Below are positions 14,989 to 17,272 of a stretch of DNA of 17,272 bases, piece after piece. The DNA is from Bacteroidales bacterium UBA4345. GTDB taxonomy: Bacteria > Bacteroidota > Bacteroidia > Bacteroidales > Paludibacteraceae. A program made the translations under genes and the position numbers. Within the stretch, counting starts at the first letter, position 1; every line of letters starts with the position of its first letter. Location: contig DGTD01000098.1 in assembly GCA_002396385.1 (NCBI GenBank), forward strand, positions 11,739-29,010, in the 5' to 3' direction. Under the pieces are notes generated by a model. It did no database searches. It saw only the letters and a program-made list of their open reading frames with translations, and had not been told where the DNA came from.

Positions 14989-17272
14989 ATGGTACGGTTT
15001 AAGAAATCAGTGTTGGTATTGTTTCACGTCCTTTTGTCGGTGGCGGCCACAGCGGAGCCACAGTCGTTCAGCACACAGAAAGAGCTGTACGCCGGCAAGG
15101 CTGGCAGTATAAAGGCTCCGACCGCCACTCTGGAAGTGGAGGCGGGAACATTGAAAGCCGATTTGTCGATAAGCATATCGAGTTTGGCTGAGGGCAGTCT
15201 GCCCAAGCTAGACCGAGGCCTGACCAACGTAACCGACAGCGTGTCGGGCTACCGCTTCCTGCCTCACGGCGAGCACTTCCAGGGCGAGGGCGCCCGGGTG
15301 GTGCTGGGTTACGACCGGTCTAAGATTCCGAGTGGATTTACCGAAGACGACATCCGTACCTATTATTACGACGAGGCCGAGCAACGCTGGATTGCCCTCA
15401 AGCGCGACAGCGTAGACCGCAGGAACCGCCTGGTGGTGTCACGTACGACCCACTTCACCGACATGATTAACGGTGTGCTGCAGGTGCCAGAGTCACCCGA
15501 GACACAAGGATTCGCCCCTACGATGATGAGCGAGCTGAAAGCAGCCGACCCAACGGCGAAAGTCCAAATGATAAGTGCGCCAGAAGCCAACTCGAAGGGT
15601 TCGGCCAACCTGTCGTACAGTTTGGAGATGCCGCCAGGCCGTAACGGCATGGCCCCCAACCTGACCGTAACCTACAGTAGCGATGCAGGCAGCGGCTGGC
15701 TGGGCGAGGGCTGGAACCTTTCCACCTCCAGCATATCGGTCGACACCCGCTGGGGTGTGCCCCGCTACGACGGCAGCGAAACCTACCTTTTAGACGGCGA
15801 AATGCTGGTAAAGGGGGCGACGAAGAACGACGGCAACGAGCAGGTGACCACCTTCTACCCACGTCGCGAGGGCGCCTTCTCTACCATACAGCGTATTGGC
15901 AACAGTTTCGGCACCTACCGCTGGGAGGTGACCGACCGCAAGGGTACCAAATACAGCTACGGACAGTGGCGCTACTTTAAGAACGACAGCGGCAAGCGCG
16001 ACTCGGTGCTGGTCGGCGTGGTGAAGGGCAACTACCAGATGACCGCCAACGTGGTGGTGTCGGAGTGGCGCCTTACCCGCATTGAAGAAATACACGGCGA
16101 TTACGTGGAGTACAAGTACCGGGAGGAAGATGAGTCAGTAGGCATCGGTTCTAATGGCGAGCAATATGTGACGGTAGCAGCGAAAGCGTTGTACCTCGAC
16201 ACGGCAATGGCAGGCATATCGGGTAAGAAGCCACACACGATAGTCTGCTTGAAGTCCCGCAAGGATGGTAAGCAAGTTAGTCGGAGCGATGCACGTTATG
16301 GTTATCTAGTATCAAGCAATGCCCTTCTTGATAGTGTTAACGTCTATTTTGAAGGAAAGTATTTGAGAGGTTATGTGTTCGGTTACAGTACGGGCCGTTT
16401 CCATACTGACTTGTTGGAAAAAATAAGCCATATAGGCGCAGACAAAAAAGTATTCAGCACCCACAAACTAGACTACTATGACCAAGTGGGCGACCAGGAT
16501 TTATTCTCCCAAGACATTGCCACCGTCACTAGTGTGAATAGCGTCGGCGATAACGATGGTGACCTGTCCGTCATCAGTGGAGGTTGGTCTAATAGTGGTT
16601 ACTCAAACGGAGGCGGTAGTAACGAAGGTGTTGGCCCTGTTTATGGTGGAGTCTCATACAACTACAGTGAAAATAGTAGCGAAGGACGTGTAACACTGAC
16701 CGACATCAACGGCGACGGTCTGCCCGACAAGGTGTACAAGTTCGGAGGTTCGCTTTATTTCGAACCTGCCGTGTGGGGAAGTTCTAAATTTGGAACTGCC
16801 CTGCCACTAGCTGGCGCTCCGGGCGACTTTACAGAAACTACGTCTTATTCACACACATTGAGCGAAGATGTGGGGGCTGGTCTAGGTTTTGCGAGTGTGG
16901 GCGCAACCTTCTCACAAACATGGGAAAACTCGAATACAAAGAGTTTCTTCTATGACGTGAACTGCGACGGATTAATTGACATCGTCCACCATGGTAGAGT
17001 CTACTTCAATCATCTGGAAAACGGCATACCAGTTTTTACCCTATACTCAAGCAATACGCCGAACCAGCTTGGCGTGATGGCCTTATCGGGTATTCCCGAT
17101 TTGGAGGGTTTCTCGTCTAACGTAGATCGCGATTTCATCAGAGACTCGTTAGAACGTAGATTTCCTTTGCACGATGCCGTTCGTGTATGGCGTGCGCCAA
17201 TTACAGGAAAGGTGTCTGTTACAGGAAACATATTGTTGCAGAACCAAAATACTAACCGACAAGACGGTGTTA
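14989..17272 (+). CDS. Secreted SpvB/TcaC N-terminal domain protein with VCBS repeats, partial at right edge
   Basis: The frame is open from ATG 14989 to the window end (761 codons, no stop). A signal peptide (MVRFKKSVLVLFHVLLSVAA) is followed by a beta-rich domain (about 25-165) ending RTTHFTDMING, a block seen at the start of Bacteroidota SpvB-type proteins. A strong SpvB domain lies at about 197-265 (ANLSYSLEMPPGRNGMAPN, TYSSDAGSGWLGEGWNLS, DTRWGVPRYDG). A Gly/Ser/Asn-rich linker spans about 528-567. FG-GAP/VCBS calcium-loop repeats follow: LTDINGDGLPDKVY near 570 and DVNCDGLIDIVHHG near 656. In Tc toxins this arrangement forms the propeller that closes the B/C shell; the rest of such proteins is usually TcdB-middle plus Rhs, which would lie beyond the window. 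It is the fourth gene of the apparent operon, 32 bases after the previous stop. Whether it carries a toxin tip cannot be seen. Confidence 0.87.
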   Translation, partial: MVRFKKSVLVLFHVLLSVAATAEPQSFSTQKELYAGKAGSIKAPTATLEVEAGTLKADLSISISSLAEGSLPKLDRGLTNVTDSVSGYRFLPHGEHFQGEGARVVLGYDRSKIPSGFTEDDIRTYYYDEAEQRWIALKRDSVDRRNRLVVSRTTHFTDMINGVLQVPESPETQGFAPTMMSELKAADPTAKVQMISAPEANSKGSANLSYSLEMPPGRNGMAPNLTVTYSSDAGSGWLGEGWNLSTSSISVDTRWGVPRYDGSETYLLDGEMLVKGATKNDGNEQVTTFYPRREGAFSTIQRIGNSFGTYRWEVTDRKGTKYSYGQWRYFKNDSGKRDSVLVGVVKGNYQMTANVVVSEWRLTRIEEIHGDYVEYKYREEDESVGIGSNGEQYVTVAAKALYLDTAMAGISGKKPHTIVCLKSRKDGKQVSRSDARYGYLVSSNALLDSVNVYFEGKYLRGYVFGYSTGRFHTDLLEKISHIGADKKVFSTHKLDYYDQVGDQDLFSQDIATVTSVNSVGDNDGDLSVISGGWSNSGYSNGGGSNEGVGPVYGGVSYNYSENSSEGRVTLTDINGDGLPDKVYKFGGSLYFEPAVWGSSKFGTALPLAGAPGDFTETTSYSHTLSEDVGAGLGFASVGATFSQTWENSNTKSFFYDVNCDGLIDIVHHGRVYFNHLENGIPVFTLYSSNTPNQLGVMALSGIPDLEGFSSNVDRDFIRDSLERRFPLHDAVRVWRAPITGKVSVTGNILLQNQNTNRQDGV

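Noticed and set aside
1..17272. CRISPR arrays, tRNA or rRNA genes
   Set aside because: No regularly spaced direct repeats and no cloverleaf or rRNA-like sequence were noticed in the non-coding stretches.

Overview
The window looks like a chromosomal accessory region of a Bacteroidota bacterium, most likely Bacteroidales (Prevotella-like), although the genus cannot be fixed from sequence alone. The reasons are a near-perfect Bacteroidota promoter (TTTG, 20 bases, TAATTTTG), two secreted proteins whose C-termini resemble type IX secretion (T9SS) sorting domains, A-rich rather than Shine-Dalgarno leaders, and Rhs/SpvB/TcdB-type giant proteins of the kind common in this phylum.

Left part, all minus strand (1-3520). 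A large Rhs-repeat protein fragment runs off the left edge; it is cut at its 5' side near 1060-1080, where the DNA changes to what looks like the 3' end of an unrelated plus-strand gene. Next comes a compact AT-rich polymorphic-toxin cassette. An orphan Rhs C-terminal module carries the last part of the Rhs core and a NucA/NucB-type DNase tip, followed 3 bases later by one SUKH (SMI1/KNR4) immunity gene and 1 base later by a second, paralogous one. The orphan Rhs piece has no normal start codon.

Middle (3541-5334). A complete tyrosine recombinase gene on the minus strand lies between two non-coding stretches of 279 and 396 bases. The right one holds the strong plus-strand promoter and a leader of about 215 nt with hairpins and two tiny ORFs. 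A 10-base direct repeat flanks the recombinase.

Right part, all plus strand (5335-17272). Four genes with gaps of 40, 6 and 32 bases form an apparent operon: a secreted VWA-domain protein, a secreted DUF8202-like surface protein, a secreted SpvB/TcdB/Rhs shell-like protein of 1633 aa that ends in a degenerate Rhs core with no toxin tip, and a second secreted SpvB/VCBS protein that runs off the right edge. Every product starts with a Sec signal peptide. The inference is a dedicated surface or secreted complex related to Tc-toxin B/C shells, with VWA and DUF8202-like partners and T9SS-like export signals on the first two. This operon is the best candidate here for a poorly described system; the Rhs-NucA/SUKH cassette is the best-supported functional module.
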